NCBI RefSeq assembly: GCF_036014175.1
Contig: NZ_CP107917.1
Coordinates: 4,898,001 to 4,962,000, forward strand
DNA length: 64,000 nucleotides
Reading direction: 5' to 3'
Source of the DNA: Streptomyces sp. NBC_00443
GTDB lineage: Bacteria > Actinomycetota > Actinomycetes > Streptomycetales > Streptomycetaceae
The number at the start of each line of letters is the position of its first letter. The stretch's first letter is position 1. Made by a program: the position numbers and the translations under genes. The notes under the pieces were generated by a model. It saw only the letters and a program-made list of their open reading frames with translations. It was not told where the DNA came from and did not search any database. Of this stretch, positions 26,634 through 35,649 are shown piece by piece.

Positions 26634-27884
26634 ATGCGTTCCCCCCACCACATAACGGCGCATCCCCATCCAAACGCTCCCTATACCAACCCGTACGAGG
26701 AGCTCGGCAGACTGGACGGCGGTCCGCTGGAGGAATTCCTCTACGACGACGTACCGGACGAGCCGGACCAATCGGATGAAGCGGACGCAGCGGCGGCCCA
26801 GGACGATCCCTGGGCCGCACCCAATCACCGCCGCAACGGCCGTCGCCGGCGCAAAGGCCGCTTCGCGGGACTTCCGTTCGCGATGAAGGCGGTCGTCGGC
26901 CTCGTCGTCCTCGCCGCCTTCCTCGGCCTCGCCGACCGCTGGGCTCTCCTCTACGCCGAGCGCAGAGCGGCGGACACCCTCAAGACCCACCTGGACCTCG
27001 CGGCCGCTCCCGAGGTGGAGATCGGCGGCTTCCCCTTCCTCACCCAACTCGCCGACGAGCGGCTGGACTCGGTGAAGGTGACCGTCCCCGACGTGGCCGC
27101 CGACCGGATCTCCCTCGCCCAGGTGACGGCGACGGCCAGAGGCGTACGGCTCGACACCGACGGCCCGCTCTCGGTGCGCGGCGCCGACGTCCCCGAGCTG
27201 GAGGGCGACGTCCTGCTCTCCTTCGCGGACCTCAACCGTGAACTCGGCGCGTCCCAGGTCACGTTCACCGGAGAGGGCCACGACCGCATCCGGGCCCGCG
27301 GCACCCTGCCGGTCGCCGGACACGACCTCAAGCTGCGCGCCGAGGCCCGCATCCTGCGCAACGGCGACCGCGGCATCGCCACCCACATCGGCGGCATGCG
27401 CCTGGACATCGGCGACCTGGCCACGTACCGCCCCGGCGCCCGCACCTCGGAGGGCCTGCACCTGAGCCGCGCGTCGGCGGCCCGCCTGGCCCACGAGACC
27501 CGCAAGGCGAAGGCGCTGCTGTCCGTCCCGTCCGTCGTGCGGCGCCTGGGCGTGCCGGACTCGGTCGTCCGCGAGGCCCTGCGCCACGAGTCCAAGCTCA
27601 CCGAGCTGACCGGCACACCGCGCTTCATCCGCCAGGCCATGCGCCTGAACCTCATCGACCTGGCTCTCGACCACCCCCAGCTCCTCAAGCTCCTCGGCTT
27701 CGACCCCGCCCTCCTCGACGCCCTTCCCCGCCTCACCCGCCCGGTCCTCGCCGACCAGCTCTCCCTGGGCTTCCGCCTCCCCGAACCGCCGAACGGCGAC
27801 GTACGGCTGCGGGATGTGCGGGTGGAGGAGGACGGGATCAGGGTGCGGCTGGAAGGGGCCGGGCTGGCGGTGGGGCGCCGGTAA
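26634..27884 (+). CDS. DUF2993 (LmeA-like) membrane-anchored protein
   Basis: A 416-residue protein with an acidic, Pro-rich cytoplasmic N-terminus (~1-80), a basic patch, one transmembrane helix (~84-104) and an extracellular DUF2993 domain. The domain opening EVEIGGFPFLTQLADERLDSVKV matches the LmeA/DUF2993 pattern, a phospholipid-binding fold. A second family member lies at 41697-42434. The C-terminal extension (~270-370), with L-L-x-V-P-x-V-V-R-R-L-G, is helical and not shared with the shorter paralogue. It may work in mannan/lipoglycan or envelope lipid handling, by analogy with LmeA. Confidence 0.85.
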   Translation: MRSPHHITAHPHPNAPYTNPYEELGRLDGGPLEEFLYDDVPDEPDQSDEADAAAAQDDPWAAPNHRRNGRRRRKGRFAGLPFAMKAVVGLVVLAAFLGLADRWALLYAERRAADTLKTHLDLAAAPEVEIGGFPFLTQLADERLDSVKVTVPDVAADRISLAQVTATARGVRLDTDGPLSVRGADVPELEGDVLLSFADLNRELGASQVTFTGEGHDRIRARGTLPVAGHDLKLRAEARILRNGDRGIATHIGGMRLDIGDLATYRPGARTSEGLHLSRASAARLAHETRKAKALLSVPSVVRRLGVPDSVVREALRHESKLTELTGTPRFIRQAMRLNLIDLALDHPQLLKLLGFDPALLDALPRLTRPVLADQLSLGFRLPEPPNGDVRLRDVRVEEDGIRVRLEGAGLAVGRR

Positions 27885-28062
27885 TCAATTCTGTGTGAGT
27901 TCGCGATTAGTTCCGGGAATTGCCTGAAAAACTCTCTCAGGCTCAATTAATAGAGGTCTCAGCGAAATTGGCGATTTCGTGGTTCGGGGTCCCGTAATGT
28001 TTTCCATGTCGAAAGCGAACGACAGCGGTCGGCAGTAATTCGACGCAAGAACAAAGGAGAAC
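27885..28062 (+). promoter_or_regulatory. AT-rich upstream region of small basic peptide gene
   Basis: This 178-bp stretch is markedly richer in A/T than its surroundings (for example CAATTAATAGAGG and GTAATGTTTTCC). It includes CTGA-GAGAG/CTCTC-TCAG-like complementarity near 27928-27945. It ends in AAAGGAGA, a strong ribosome binding site. It most likely holds the promoter for the downstream 43-residue gene, but I cannot assign hexamers with confidence. Confidence 0.45.
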
Positions 28063-28194
28063 ATGATGAGCTTCCACAAGATCGCCCCCGTCAAGAAGAC
28101 CCGCAAGCCCGCCGCCCCGGCCCCGGCGCCCAAGAAGAAGCCGGTGGCGAAGACGGCGGCTCCGAAGCGGCGTCCGGTCGCGCACAAGGGCTGA
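28063..28194 (+). CDS. 43-residue Lys/Pro/Ala-rich basic peptide
   Basis: ATG 28063 (or the adjacent ATG 28066) follows AAAGGAGA at ideal distance. The product has 43 residues and reads MMSFHKIAPVKKTRKPAAPA, then more K/P/A repeats, ending RRPVAHKG. About a quarter of its residues are Lys or Arg and there are almost no acidic ones. It resembles histone-H1-like or HU-tail sequences, so nucleic-acid or polyphosphate binding is plausible. It has its own strong promoter-like region and a terminator right after, indicating a separately expressed small gene. I know no named homologue. Confidence 0.7.
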   Translation: MMSFHKIAPVKKTRKPAAPAPAPKKKPVAKTAAPKRRPVAHKG

Positions 28195-28205
28195 GACGCG
28201 ACACG

Positions 28206-28251
28206 GGAGGCGGGGTCACCGGAGCGATCGGGCTCCGGGGGCCCCGCCTCC
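28206..28251 (+). terminator. Rho-independent-type hairpin after the small basic peptide gene
   Basis: The outer arms GGAGGCGGGG (28206-28215) and CCCCGCCTCC (28242-28251) enclose an inner stem CCGGAGC/GCTCCGG (28219-28225, 28232-28238). It begins 12 bp after the stop. No long T-run follows, as usual in Streptomyces. Confidence 0.8.
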
Positions 28252-28294
28252 GTCATGTCCTGGTCTTGTCCGGTGCTGGGAAAGGGACTTGAGC

Positions 28295-30061
28295 ATGAGG
28301 GAAGTGCGTACGGCTTTCGGGCGCTTCTGGCCGCTGACGCGCGGGGACCGCAGGTGGCTGGCGGTCATCGTGGCCTGCGTGGTGGTCGCCGCGCTCGCCG
28401 AGACCGCGTCGATCCTGCTGTTCGCGGAACTCACCGACAACGCGCTGAAAGCCGGTTCGCTCGCCGCCTTCTGGGGTCCTGCGGCGGCGTGGCTGGGCGT
28501 TGCCGTACTCGGGGCGATCGTCGGGTATCTCGGGAACTCGCTCGCCACCTGGACCGCCGAGAGATTCGTGCTGCGGCTGCGCGCGAAGGTCTTCCGGCAT
28601 GTGCAGGACCTGCCGCCGCACTTCTTCCAGAAGCATCGGCGCGGGGATCTGGTCGAGCGGCTCACCGGGGACGTCGAGGCCATCGAGCAGATGGTCGTGT
28701 CGGGTGTGGTCGGCACCGTGGCTGCGGTGTTCTCGGCGTTCTTCTACTCGGCAGCCGCCCTGTACCTGCGCTGGGACCTGGCCCTGGCCACCTTCGTCCT
28801 GGCGCCCCTGTTCCTGCTGGCCGCCCGCCGTTTCGCCGGCCGTGTCCGCACCGCCTCCCAGGACGAGCGGGTCGCCGACGGTGCGATCACCTCGGTGGTC
28901 GAGGAGTCGCTGGGCCACGTCGTCCTCACCCAGGCCTACAACCGCCAGGGCGACGAGGAGGAGCGGCTCGACCGCGAGGCACGCGCCTGGATGAAGGCGT
29001 CCGTGCGGGCGGCGCGGCTGAGTGAGATGTACGAGCAGTTCGTCGAGGTCGTGGAGACGATCTGAGTGCTCGCGGTGATCGGCCTCGGGGTGTGGGAGAT
29101 CTCCGCCGGCCGTATGACCCTGGGGCAGCTCCTCGCCTTCGCCGCCTTCATCGGCTACCTCTACCCGCCCGTCCGCAACCTCGGCCAACTCGGCCTCACC
29201 CTCACCGCCGCCACCGCGGGAGCCCAGCGACTCGGCGAGATCCTGGACGCCGAGCCGGCCGTCACCGACCCCGCCGAACCGGTCGGTCCGTGGCCGGTGC
29301 GGGGCTGGGTCGGCTTCCACGGGGTGTCCTTCCACTACCCGGGCGCCACGCGGGATTCGCTGACCGGCCTGACCTTCACGGCCGGCCCCGGCGAGCTGGT
29401 GATCGTCACGGGCCCGAGCGGCGCCGGCAAGTCGACCGCGGCCAAGCTCCTCACCCGGTTCTACGACCCCGCGGCGGGTGCGATCACCCTGGACGGCGTG
29501 CCGCTGCCGCACCTGGACCTGGGCTTCCTGCGCGAGAACGTCACGCTGCTGCCCCAGGAGACCCTGATCCTCAACGGCACCGTCCGCGAGAACATCGCGT
29601 GCGGCCGACCGGGCGCGAGCGACGGCGACGTCGAGCGTGCGGCGCGTGCGGCTGCGGCCCACGACTTCATCGCCGCGCTCCCCGAGGGATACGACACCCA
29701 CCTCGCCCCCGGCACGGCCGCTCTCTCCGGCGGTCAGCTCAAGCGGCTGACGATCGCCCGCGCGATGCTGCGCAACGCCCCTGTCCTGGTCCTGGACGAA
29801 CCGACGGCCGGCCTCGACTCGGTGGCCGCCCGCCAGGTCGTACAGCCGCTTCGCCGCCTCATGTCCGGCCGTACGACCCTCGTGATCACCCACGACCTGA
29901 GCCTGGCGCCGGATGCGGACAGGGTGCTGGTCGTGGACGGCGGGCGGCTGGTGGAGGCGGGTACACACGCGGAGTTGGTGGCGTGGGGCGGGGTGTACGG
30001 GGGGCTGGCGGGGCCGGTGCCGGGGGTGCCCACGGAGGAGACCCTCGTCCTCAGGCGCTGA
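28295..30061 (+). pseudogene. ABC exporter (TMD-NBD) interrupted by an in-frame stop codon
   Basis: A single transmembrane-ATPase exporter of about 588 residues is split by TGA at 29063-29065. The first part (~256 residues from ATG 28295) has four helices and the exporter TMD pattern. The second continues in the same frame from GTG 29066 with the last helix and a full NBD: Walker A GPSGAGKST, signature LSGGQLKRLTIAR, Walker B VLVLDEPTAGLD. Relatives probably have Gly at the stop position (EVVETI-G-VLAVIGL), so one base change suffices. It could be a real nonsense mutation, a base-call error, or two polypeptides made by restart at the abutting GTG. Confidence 0.82.
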
Positions 30062-30082
30062 CCCCGCCGCCGCTGCTTGCCG

Positions 30083-30853
30083 TCAGCAGACCCGATGGAC
30101 CCGCTGGGTCGTCAGCTCGTAGCGGGCGCCCACGATGGCCAGCCGGCCGGAGGCCACCTTCGCGGCGAGGTCCGGTTCCGCCGCGAGGTGGGTGCGGACC
30201 GCCCGTACGTTGGCGTCGATGGTGGAGTCGATGCGGGCGTCGCCCTCCTGGGTGCGGTCTATGTTCGGGGCTATCCGGTCGGCGATGTACTGGATGTGGG
30301 CCGGCAGCCGCTCGCCGGACAGGTCCGACTCGACGGCGGCCTTCACGGCACCGCACGACTGGTGGCCGAGGACCATGACCAGGGGGATGTTCAGTTCGAG
30401 CACGCCGTAGGCGACGCTGCCGAGCACGGCCTCGTCGAGGACCTCGCCGGCGGAGCGCACGGTCATCAGGTCACCGAGGCCCTGGTCGAGGACCAGCTCC
30501 GGAGGGACCCGGGAGTCGATGCAGCCGAGGACGAGGGCGAACGGTTGCTGACCCGACGTCAGGCTCTGGCGCAGGGCGGGCGACTCGTCGGGGTGGCGCT
30601 GACGGAAGGTGCGCCAGCGCAGGTTGCCCGCGGCGAGCTCCCGCAGGGCCTCATCGGGCGTGCCGGGTCGGTGACGCGTGGGGGCGGTGGGGGTGGCGGA
30701 GGCAGGAACGGCGCCGAGGGCGGCGGTGGCCCCCAGCGCTGCGGTCCCGGTGAGCCCGAACCGCAGGAGTGCGCGGCGGGCAGGAGAGGCAAGGGCGGAC
30801 CGCTTGTGGGCGGATGCGGTCGGCTGGGCGCCAACGGCTCTGTCAGAGTTCAC
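30083..30853 (-). CDS. Exported beta-class carbonic anhydrase
   Basis: A 256-residue protein. The N-terminus has a twin-arginine-like signal (S-P-A-R-R-A-L-L-R-F-G then an Ala/Leu/Gly stretch ending ASA near residue 54). The beta-carbonic anhydrase core follows, with zinc ligands in CIDSR (~112-116, Cys, with Asp/Arg dyad) and HQSCGAVKAA (~168-177, His and Cys). It interconverts CO2 and bicarbonate. Export by the Tat route is inferred. It converges on the split ABC exporter with 21 bp between stops. Confidence 0.9.
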   Translation of the reverse strand: MNSDRAVGAQPTASAHKRSALASPARRALLRFGLTGTAALGATAALGAVPASATPTAPTRHRPGTPDEALRELAAGNLRWRTFRQRHPDESPALRQSLTSGQQPFALVLGCIDSRVPPELVLDQGLGDLMTVRSAGEVLDEAVLGSVAYGVLELNIPLVMVLGHQSCGAVKAAVESDLSGERLPAHIQYIADRIAPNIDRTQEGDARIDSTIDANVRAVRTHLAAEPDLAAKVASGRLAIVGARYELTTQRVHRVC

Positions 30854-30997
30854 GGGCTGGAACGTACGCCCGAGCTTCAGAACAAATGTTCACGTTGCTG
30901 AATCATGGCCGAGCGCGGGGAACTCATGATCGAACGTTGGGCCGCTCTTGACGTTCTCCCGCGCCCGCCTTGACTTTGAGTGGTCGTCAGCAGGGTC

Positions 30998-33067
30998 TCA
31001 GGAGGCCGTGGGTGTCCAGTCCCCCAGCCAGTCGGCGACCTCCTGCCCACCGGCCTGGGCGTCGGTCAGCTGGGGCCGCTCGGAGCTTGCGGAACCGGCG
31101 CCCGCGCCGGAGTTCTTGTACTCGGCGAAGCGGTCGTCCTTCCAGGAGAAGCCGCCCATGTCGGACCAGGGGGTGGTTCTGACGGCGGCGCTCAGCGTGC
31201 TGTTGCGGACCGTGGTCTGCGGGTCGAGGGACGCGTCACCGCCGGCGTGCCAGTTGCGGCCGAGGTAGAAGGACCGGTCGGACACGTCACCGTTGATCGT
31301 GGAGTTGGCGATCAGGATGCCCTTGCGGTCGGCGGCCGTGCTGGGTGCGGTGACATAGCCGCCCGAGGTGCCGTCCCAGCGCTTCTTCAGCGTGATGACG
31401 GACCGGTCGATCACCGCGCTCGCGCGGCCGAAGATGAAGTCGACGTTGCCGACGACGTAGGAGTGCGTCATGTAGACGCGGCCCAGCTTGTCCTTGGCCG
31501 CGGTGTCCACGAGCAGGGTGTCCTGGTCACCGCTGACGATGACCCCGTCGAGGAACACCCTGTCGGCGGCGGTGCGCAGCGCCACGGCCTGATGGCCGCT
31601 CAGGTTCTGGTTCGCCTTCTCGTCGAAGTCGTTGGAGATGGTCAGATTGCGGGCCTGGAAGTCATCGGCTTCGACGGCGACGGTGGCGCTGCCGCCGGTG
31701 CCGTAGGTGCCGCCGCCGGGTTTCGGCGTGCCGGCCGCGTTGCTGTAGACGATCACCGTGTCCTTGCGGCTGCCCCCGGTGCCCTGGACGGTGACGTGCG
31801 GCTTGTTGGACGGGACCTTCACCGTCCCCCGGTACGTGCCCGGCTTGACGGCGATGACCACCCGCGACGCGTTGTTCGCCGGTACCGCGTTCACAGCTGC
31901 CTGCACGGTCGAGTACTGCCCGCTGCCGTCCTTGGCGACGGTGAGGGTGGTGGCGGCCTTGGTGCTCGCGGCGCTGCCGGTCGTACCGATCGAACTGCGC
32001 GGTCCCGCACCCGACTTGAGGAGTGACGGCACACTCGCAGCCGAATTCGGCGTGTACGAGTAGTACGCCTTCGGGTCGAAGGCGGTACCGCCGCTCTCGT
32101 TACGGCCGCTGGTGCCCGAGAAGACGTTGCCGCGCTGGACCAGCGTCGCGGTGCTGTCCTTGGTGACGGGGTTGTTCATGCCCTGGAAGTAGGAGTTCTC
32201 CAGCACCATCGCCGTCCTGCCGCGCGAGTAGTTGCCGTACGACGACTTGATGTCCGTCCCCGCCACGTCCTCCAGGAAGTTGTTGTAGAGGTGCGCGTGG
32301 GCGGCGTTGTCGGTGGAGGGGTTGCGCTGCTCCGTCTCCCGGATCCAGTTGTGATGGATCGTGATGTCGGTGACGACGTTCTCGGTCCAGCCGATGCCGA
32401 AGGTCTTGTTGTTCTGGCTCAGCTTGTTCCAGGACACGGTCACGTTCGTGCTGTCCTTGCGGACGTCGATGAGCCCGTCGGCCATGTGCCGCAGGTCGTT
32501 GTGGTCGATCCAGACGTGGTGGGCGCCGTCCATCTGGATCGCGTCGAAGTCGTGGTCCTTGTCGTTCCAGATGCCCTGGTACGCGTCCCGGATGGTGAGG
32601 TTCCGGATGACGACGTTGTGGACCCCTTGGCCGAGGAAGAACCCACCGCCGACGATATGTCCGGAGGTCCCGGCCCCGACGATGGTCTTGTCCGACTGAA
32701 CCTTGATCTCTTTCCCGACCGGGTTCATGGTGATGGTGCCGGCGACGACGATGACGTATGGCTCGGCGGCCGTGGCGTACTTCTCCAAGTCGGCCTGCGT
32801 CTTCACGGTGACGATCTGACCGTCCCGACCGCCATAAGTCCCGTCCTGTCCTAGGGAGTTGACGGAGGCGAACCCGTCGGCGGTGGCGGTGGCCCAGGCA
32901 GGGGTGGCGGTGGTGGCGGCGGAGGCCTTGTGCTGGGCGCGTTCACCGAGGAGGCCGAGGTCGGTGCCGTAGGCGAGGGTGCCGGCGGCGGTCAGGGCCA
33001 GCGGGACCCCGACGGCGAGGGCCTTCCTGCCTCTGCGGTGACGCGCTTTGCTGTGCTGCTCACTCAT
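30998..33067 (-). CDS. Secreted pectate lyase - pectin methylesterase fusion
   Basis: A 689-residue exported protein. A signal peptide (~1-45) is followed by a PL1-type pectate lyase beta-helix (~60-330; HHVWIDHNDL with metal-binding residues, plus ITIHHNWI and GNYSRGRTAMVLENSYFQG). A Ser/Thr/Ala linker (~345-370) leads to a CE8 pectin methylesterase (~375-680; QAVALRTAADR, GDQDTLL and GNVDFIFGRA with catalytic Asp residues). Demethylation and cleavage of pectin would be done by one polypeptide. Genes on either side are unrelated, which suggests an accessory plant-polymer gene inserted in the core region. Confidence 0.92.
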   Translation of the reverse strand: MSEQHSKARHRRGRKALAVGVPLALTAAGTLAYGTDLGLLGERAQHKASAATTATPAWATATADGFASVNSLGQDGTYGGRDGQIVTVKTQADLEKYATAAEPYVIVVAGTITMNPVGKEIKVQSDKTIVGAGTSGHIVGGGFFLGQGVHNVVIRNLTIRDAYQGIWNDKDHDFDAIQMDGAHHVWIDHNDLRHMADGLIDVRKDSTNVTVSWNKLSQNNKTFGIGWTENVVTDITIHHNWIRETEQRNPSTDNAAHAHLYNNFLEDVAGTDIKSSYGNYSRGRTAMVLENSYFQGMNNPVTKDSTATLVQRGNVFSGTSGRNESGGTAFDPKAYYSYTPNSAASVPSLLKSGAGPRSSIGTTGSAASTKAATTLTVAKDGSGQYSTVQAAVNAVPANNASRVVIAVKPGTYRGTVKVPSNKPHVTVQGTGGSRKDTVIVYSNAAGTPKPGGGTYGTGGSATVAVEADDFQARNLTISNDFDEKANQNLSGHQAVALRTAADRVFLDGVIVSGDQDTLLVDTAAKDKLGRVYMTHSYVVGNVDFIFGRASAVIDRSVITLKKRWDGTSGGYVTAPSTAADRKGILIANSTINGDVSDRSFYLGRNWHAGGDASLDPQTTVRNSTLSAAVRTTPWSDMGGFSWKDDRFAEYKNSGAGAGSASSERPQLTDAQAGGQEVADWLGDWTPTAS

Positions 33068-33180
33068 GCGGCGATCCGTTCCGTGCGGGGGATGGTCCGC
33101 GGATCAGTCGCCGCCTCGCAGGGAAAGGTTGCCGCCCTGGGAGGGCCGTTCGACCTCCCTCCAGGGCCTTCGGGAGCGGC

Positions 33181-34614
33181 CTACGGCGTCTCCGGAGGAG
33201 CCGTCGGCGCGCCGGGCAGGCGTACGGTCGCCACCGTGCCGCCGCCCTGCGCGTGGGCCAGGGTGACCTGGCCGCCCGCCTGCTGCACCGTGCGCGCCAC
33301 GATCGACAGGCCCAGGCCCGAGCCCGGCAGGGCGCGTGCACTCGGCGAACGCCAGAAGCGGTCGAAGACGTGGGGGAGTTCGTCGGTGGGGATGCCGGGC
33401 CCGTGGTCGCGGACGGTGAGGACGCCGTCGGCGAGCTGCACCTCGACGGTGCCGCCCTCGGGGCTGAACTTCACGGCGTTGTCGAGGATGTTGACCACCG
33501 CGCGCTCCAGTGCCGCCGGTTCCGCCCGTACGTACCAGGGCTGGAGGTCGGCGGTGATCGTCAGCTCCGGGCCGCGCAGCCGTGCCCGGCGCAGAGCGGT
33601 CTCGACGGTGTCCTCCAGCGAGATCACCTGGACCCTCTCGCCCCGCTGTCCCTCCGAGCGGGACAGCTCCTGCAAGTCCCCGATGAGGGCGGCGAGTTCG
33701 GTCATCTGAGCCTTCACCGAGGCGAGCAGTGCCTTGCGGTCCGCCTCGGGGATCGGGCGGCCCGTCTCCTCGCTGCGGGTGAGCAGCTCGATGTTGGTGC
33801 GCAGGGAGGTGAGGGGGGTGCGCAGTTCATGGCCGGCGTCGGCGATGAGCTGCTGCTGGAGCTCGTGGGAGCTGGCCAGGGCGGACGTCATGGAGTTGAA
33901 GGAGCGGGAGAGCCGGGCCACCTCGTCCTCGGCGTCGTCCTCGACCGGGATGCGGACGTTCAGGTCCTCGGTGCGGGCCACGTGTTCGACGGCCTCGGTG
34001 AGCTTGTCCACGGGGCGGAGGCCCGCGCGGGCGACGGCGAGGCCGGCGGCGCCGGCGCCGATGACTCCGATGCCGGAGACGAGGAGGAGGATGAGGGCGA
34101 GTTCGTTGAGGGTGGACTGGGTGCTCTTGAGAGGGGCCGCGAGTTGCACGGCGACCCCTTGTGAGTCGTTCTGGTCGACGCCCAGGTACACGGTCAGCAC
34201 GCGTACGGCGTTGCCGTCCTCGTCGGTGCCGTTGCGGAAGAAGCCCTGGCTCCTGTTCGCGCCCTTGATCACCTCCTTGTCAGCTGAGGTGACGTTGACG
34301 GTGCCCGGGGAGTTCGGGTCGACGCAGGGCGCGCCCTCCTCCTTGATCGCCTGCACGTAGTCGTTCCGGCCGGGGAACAGTTGGGTGCTCTCCTGCGGGG
34401 TCTGCGTGCACCTCTGCAGGAGCGCGTTGACCGTACCGGGCCTTCGCGCCATCTCCTCCAGATCGGCGTTGACCTGGTCGTACAGCTTCCCCTGCACGAT
34501 GAACCAACACGTCACCGAAACCGCCGCCACCGCGAACGCCACCGCCGCCGCCACCAGCATCGCCAGCCGCGAGCGGATCGGCAGGGACCGGAACCGGCGT
34601 AGCACCTTGTTCAC
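33181..34614 (-). CDS. Sensor histidine kinase (MprB-like)
   Basis: A 477-residue kinase. First helix ~17-38; extracellular sensor domain ~40-170 with two cysteines (RCTQ and APCVDP); second helix ~172-195; HAMP ~197-245. HisKA has the phospho-accepting His in DAGHELRTPLTSL (~253-265), and the HATPase has NILDNAVKF, HGPGIP and GSGLGLSIV boxes. Its start overlaps the response-regulator stop by 4 bp. The module with a downstream-transcribed HtrA-type protease parallels the mycobacterial MprAB-PepD envelope-stress system. Confidence 0.93.
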   Translation of the reverse strand: MNKVLRRFRSLPIRSRLAMLVAAAVAFAVAAVSVTCWFIVQGKLYDQVNADLEEMARRPGTVNALLQRCTQTPQESTQLFPGRNDYVQAIKEEGAPCVDPNSPGTVNVTSADKEVIKGANRSQGFFRNGTDEDGNAVRVLTVYLGVDQNDSQGVAVQLAAPLKSTQSTLNELALILLLVSGIGVIGAGAAGLAVARAGLRPVDKLTEAVEHVARTEDLNVRIPVEDDAEDEVARLSRSFNSMTSALASSHELQQQLIADAGHELRTPLTSLRTNIELLTRSEETGRPIPEADRKALLASVKAQMTELAALIGDLQELSRSEGQRGERVQVISLEDTVETALRRARLRGPELTITADLQPWYVRAEPAALERAVVNILDNAVKFSPEGGTVEVQLADGVLTVRDHGPGIPTDELPHVFDRFWRSPSARALPGSGLGLSIVARTVQQAGGQVTLAHAQGGGTVATVRLPGAPTAPPETP

Positions 34615-35348
34615 TCCGCGCCGCCCTGGCGCAGCACATACCCCACACCCCGCACCGTGTGCACGAGCCGCGGTTCGCCGCCCGCCTCGGTCTTGCGGCG
34701 CAGATACATGACGTACACGTCCAGCGAGTTCGACGACGGCTCGAAGTCGAAGCCCCAGACCGCCTTCAGGATCTGCTCCCTGGTCAGCACCTGGCGCGGA
34801 TGCGCCATGAACATCTCCAGCAGCGTGAACTCCGTACGGGTCAGCTCCACCGGCCGCCCGCCCCGCGTGACCTCCCGCGTCGCGAGGTCCATGCGCAGGT
34901 CGGCGAAGGTCAGGGCCTCGTCCGCCTCCGCCGCGCCCGCACCGGCCGCCGCCGCGTACGAGCTTCGCCGCAGCAGCGCGCGGACCCGGGCGAACAGCTC
35001 GTCCAGTTCGAACGGCTTGACCAGGTAGTCGTCGGCCCCGGCGTCCAGGCCCGTCACGCGGTCGCCGACCGTGTCGCGGGCGGTCAGCATCAGGATCGGC
35101 GTCGGGGCGCCGGCGCCACGGATGCGGCGGGCGGCGGTCAGACCGTCCATGCGGGGCATCTGGATGTCCAGGACCACCAGGTCGGGCCGGTAGGCGGCCG
35201 CCTTCTCCAGCGCGTCCGCGCCGTCGACCGCGACCTCCGTGTCGTATCCCTCGAAGGCGAGGCTGCGCTGGAGTGCTTCACGCACCGCAGGCTCGTCGTC
35301 GACGATCAGGATGCGCTGGGGGTCACGGTCGCCGTCGGCGGGGCTCAT
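34611..35348 (-). CDS. OmpR-family response regulator (MprA-like)
   Basis: A 245-residue regulator. The receiver domain (~12-125) has phospho-acceptor Asp in VLDIQMPRMDG, Thr in MLTARD and Lys in LVKPF. A short Ala-rich linker leads to a winged-helix DNA-binding domain (~150-240; TRTEFTLLEMFMAHPRQVLTREQ...). It is coupled to the kinase gene by a 4-bp overlap. It probably activates the protease gene just upstream, whose promoter has three 11-bp repeats. Confidence 0.94.
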   Translation of the reverse strand: MSPADGDRDPQRILIVDDEPAVREALQRSLAFEGYDTEVAVDGADALEKAAAYRPDLVVLDIQMPRMDGLTAARRIRGAGAPTPILMLTARDTVGDRVTGLDAGADDYLVKPFELDELFARVRALLRRSSYAAAAGAGAAEADEALTFADLRMDLATREVTRGGRPVELTRTEFTLLEMFMAHPRQVLTREQILKAVWGFDFEPSSNSLDVYVMYLRRKTEAGGEPRLVHTVRGVGYVLRQGGAE

Positions 35349-35426
35349 GGGCTCGGGATCCTCGGGTGCGATGGGACAGGGGCTGGGCGGCTGAACGCCT
35401 TCAGCGTCGCATGTTTCTCGGCCTGC

Positions 35427-35615
35427 TCAGGCTCGTACGGTACGGCGCCGGCTGCGGGCCGAGGCGCCCCGGCGACCGGTGCTCGACCCGGTGGTCGCGA
35501 GCTCCGGTGCCCGGGACGGGGCCGTGGGCGGGTGCAGGGCACCGGCGACCTCCAGGGCGAGGGCGAAGTCGGCCGCACCGACGCCGGTCGTGCTGTGCTC
35601 AACCTGCTGGATCAT
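35427..35615 (-). CDS. Small protein of unknown function (62 residues)
   Basis: The ATG at 35615 is preceded by AAGGAGAAGGAG at good spacing on the minus strand, one of the strongest ribosome sites in the window. The product opens MIQQVEHSTTGVGAADFALA and ends in an Arg-rich tail. It lies between the protease gene and the two-component genes, all in the same direction, so it may be part of that regulon. No domain is recognised. The C-terminal half is low-complexity Ser/Arg/Ala. Confidence 0.55.
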   Translation of the reverse strand: MIQQVEHSTTGVGAADFALALEVAGALHPPTAPSRAPELATTGSSTGRRGASARSRRRTVRA

Positions 35616-35649
35616 GACGTACTCCTTCTCCTTCGGCTCGGGGCGTCAG

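Noticed and set aside
29063..29065. TGA as a possible selenocysteine codon in the ABC exporter
   Set aside because: No SECIS-like stem is evident, ABC exporters do not use selenocysteine here, and the codon lies in a transmembrane helix.
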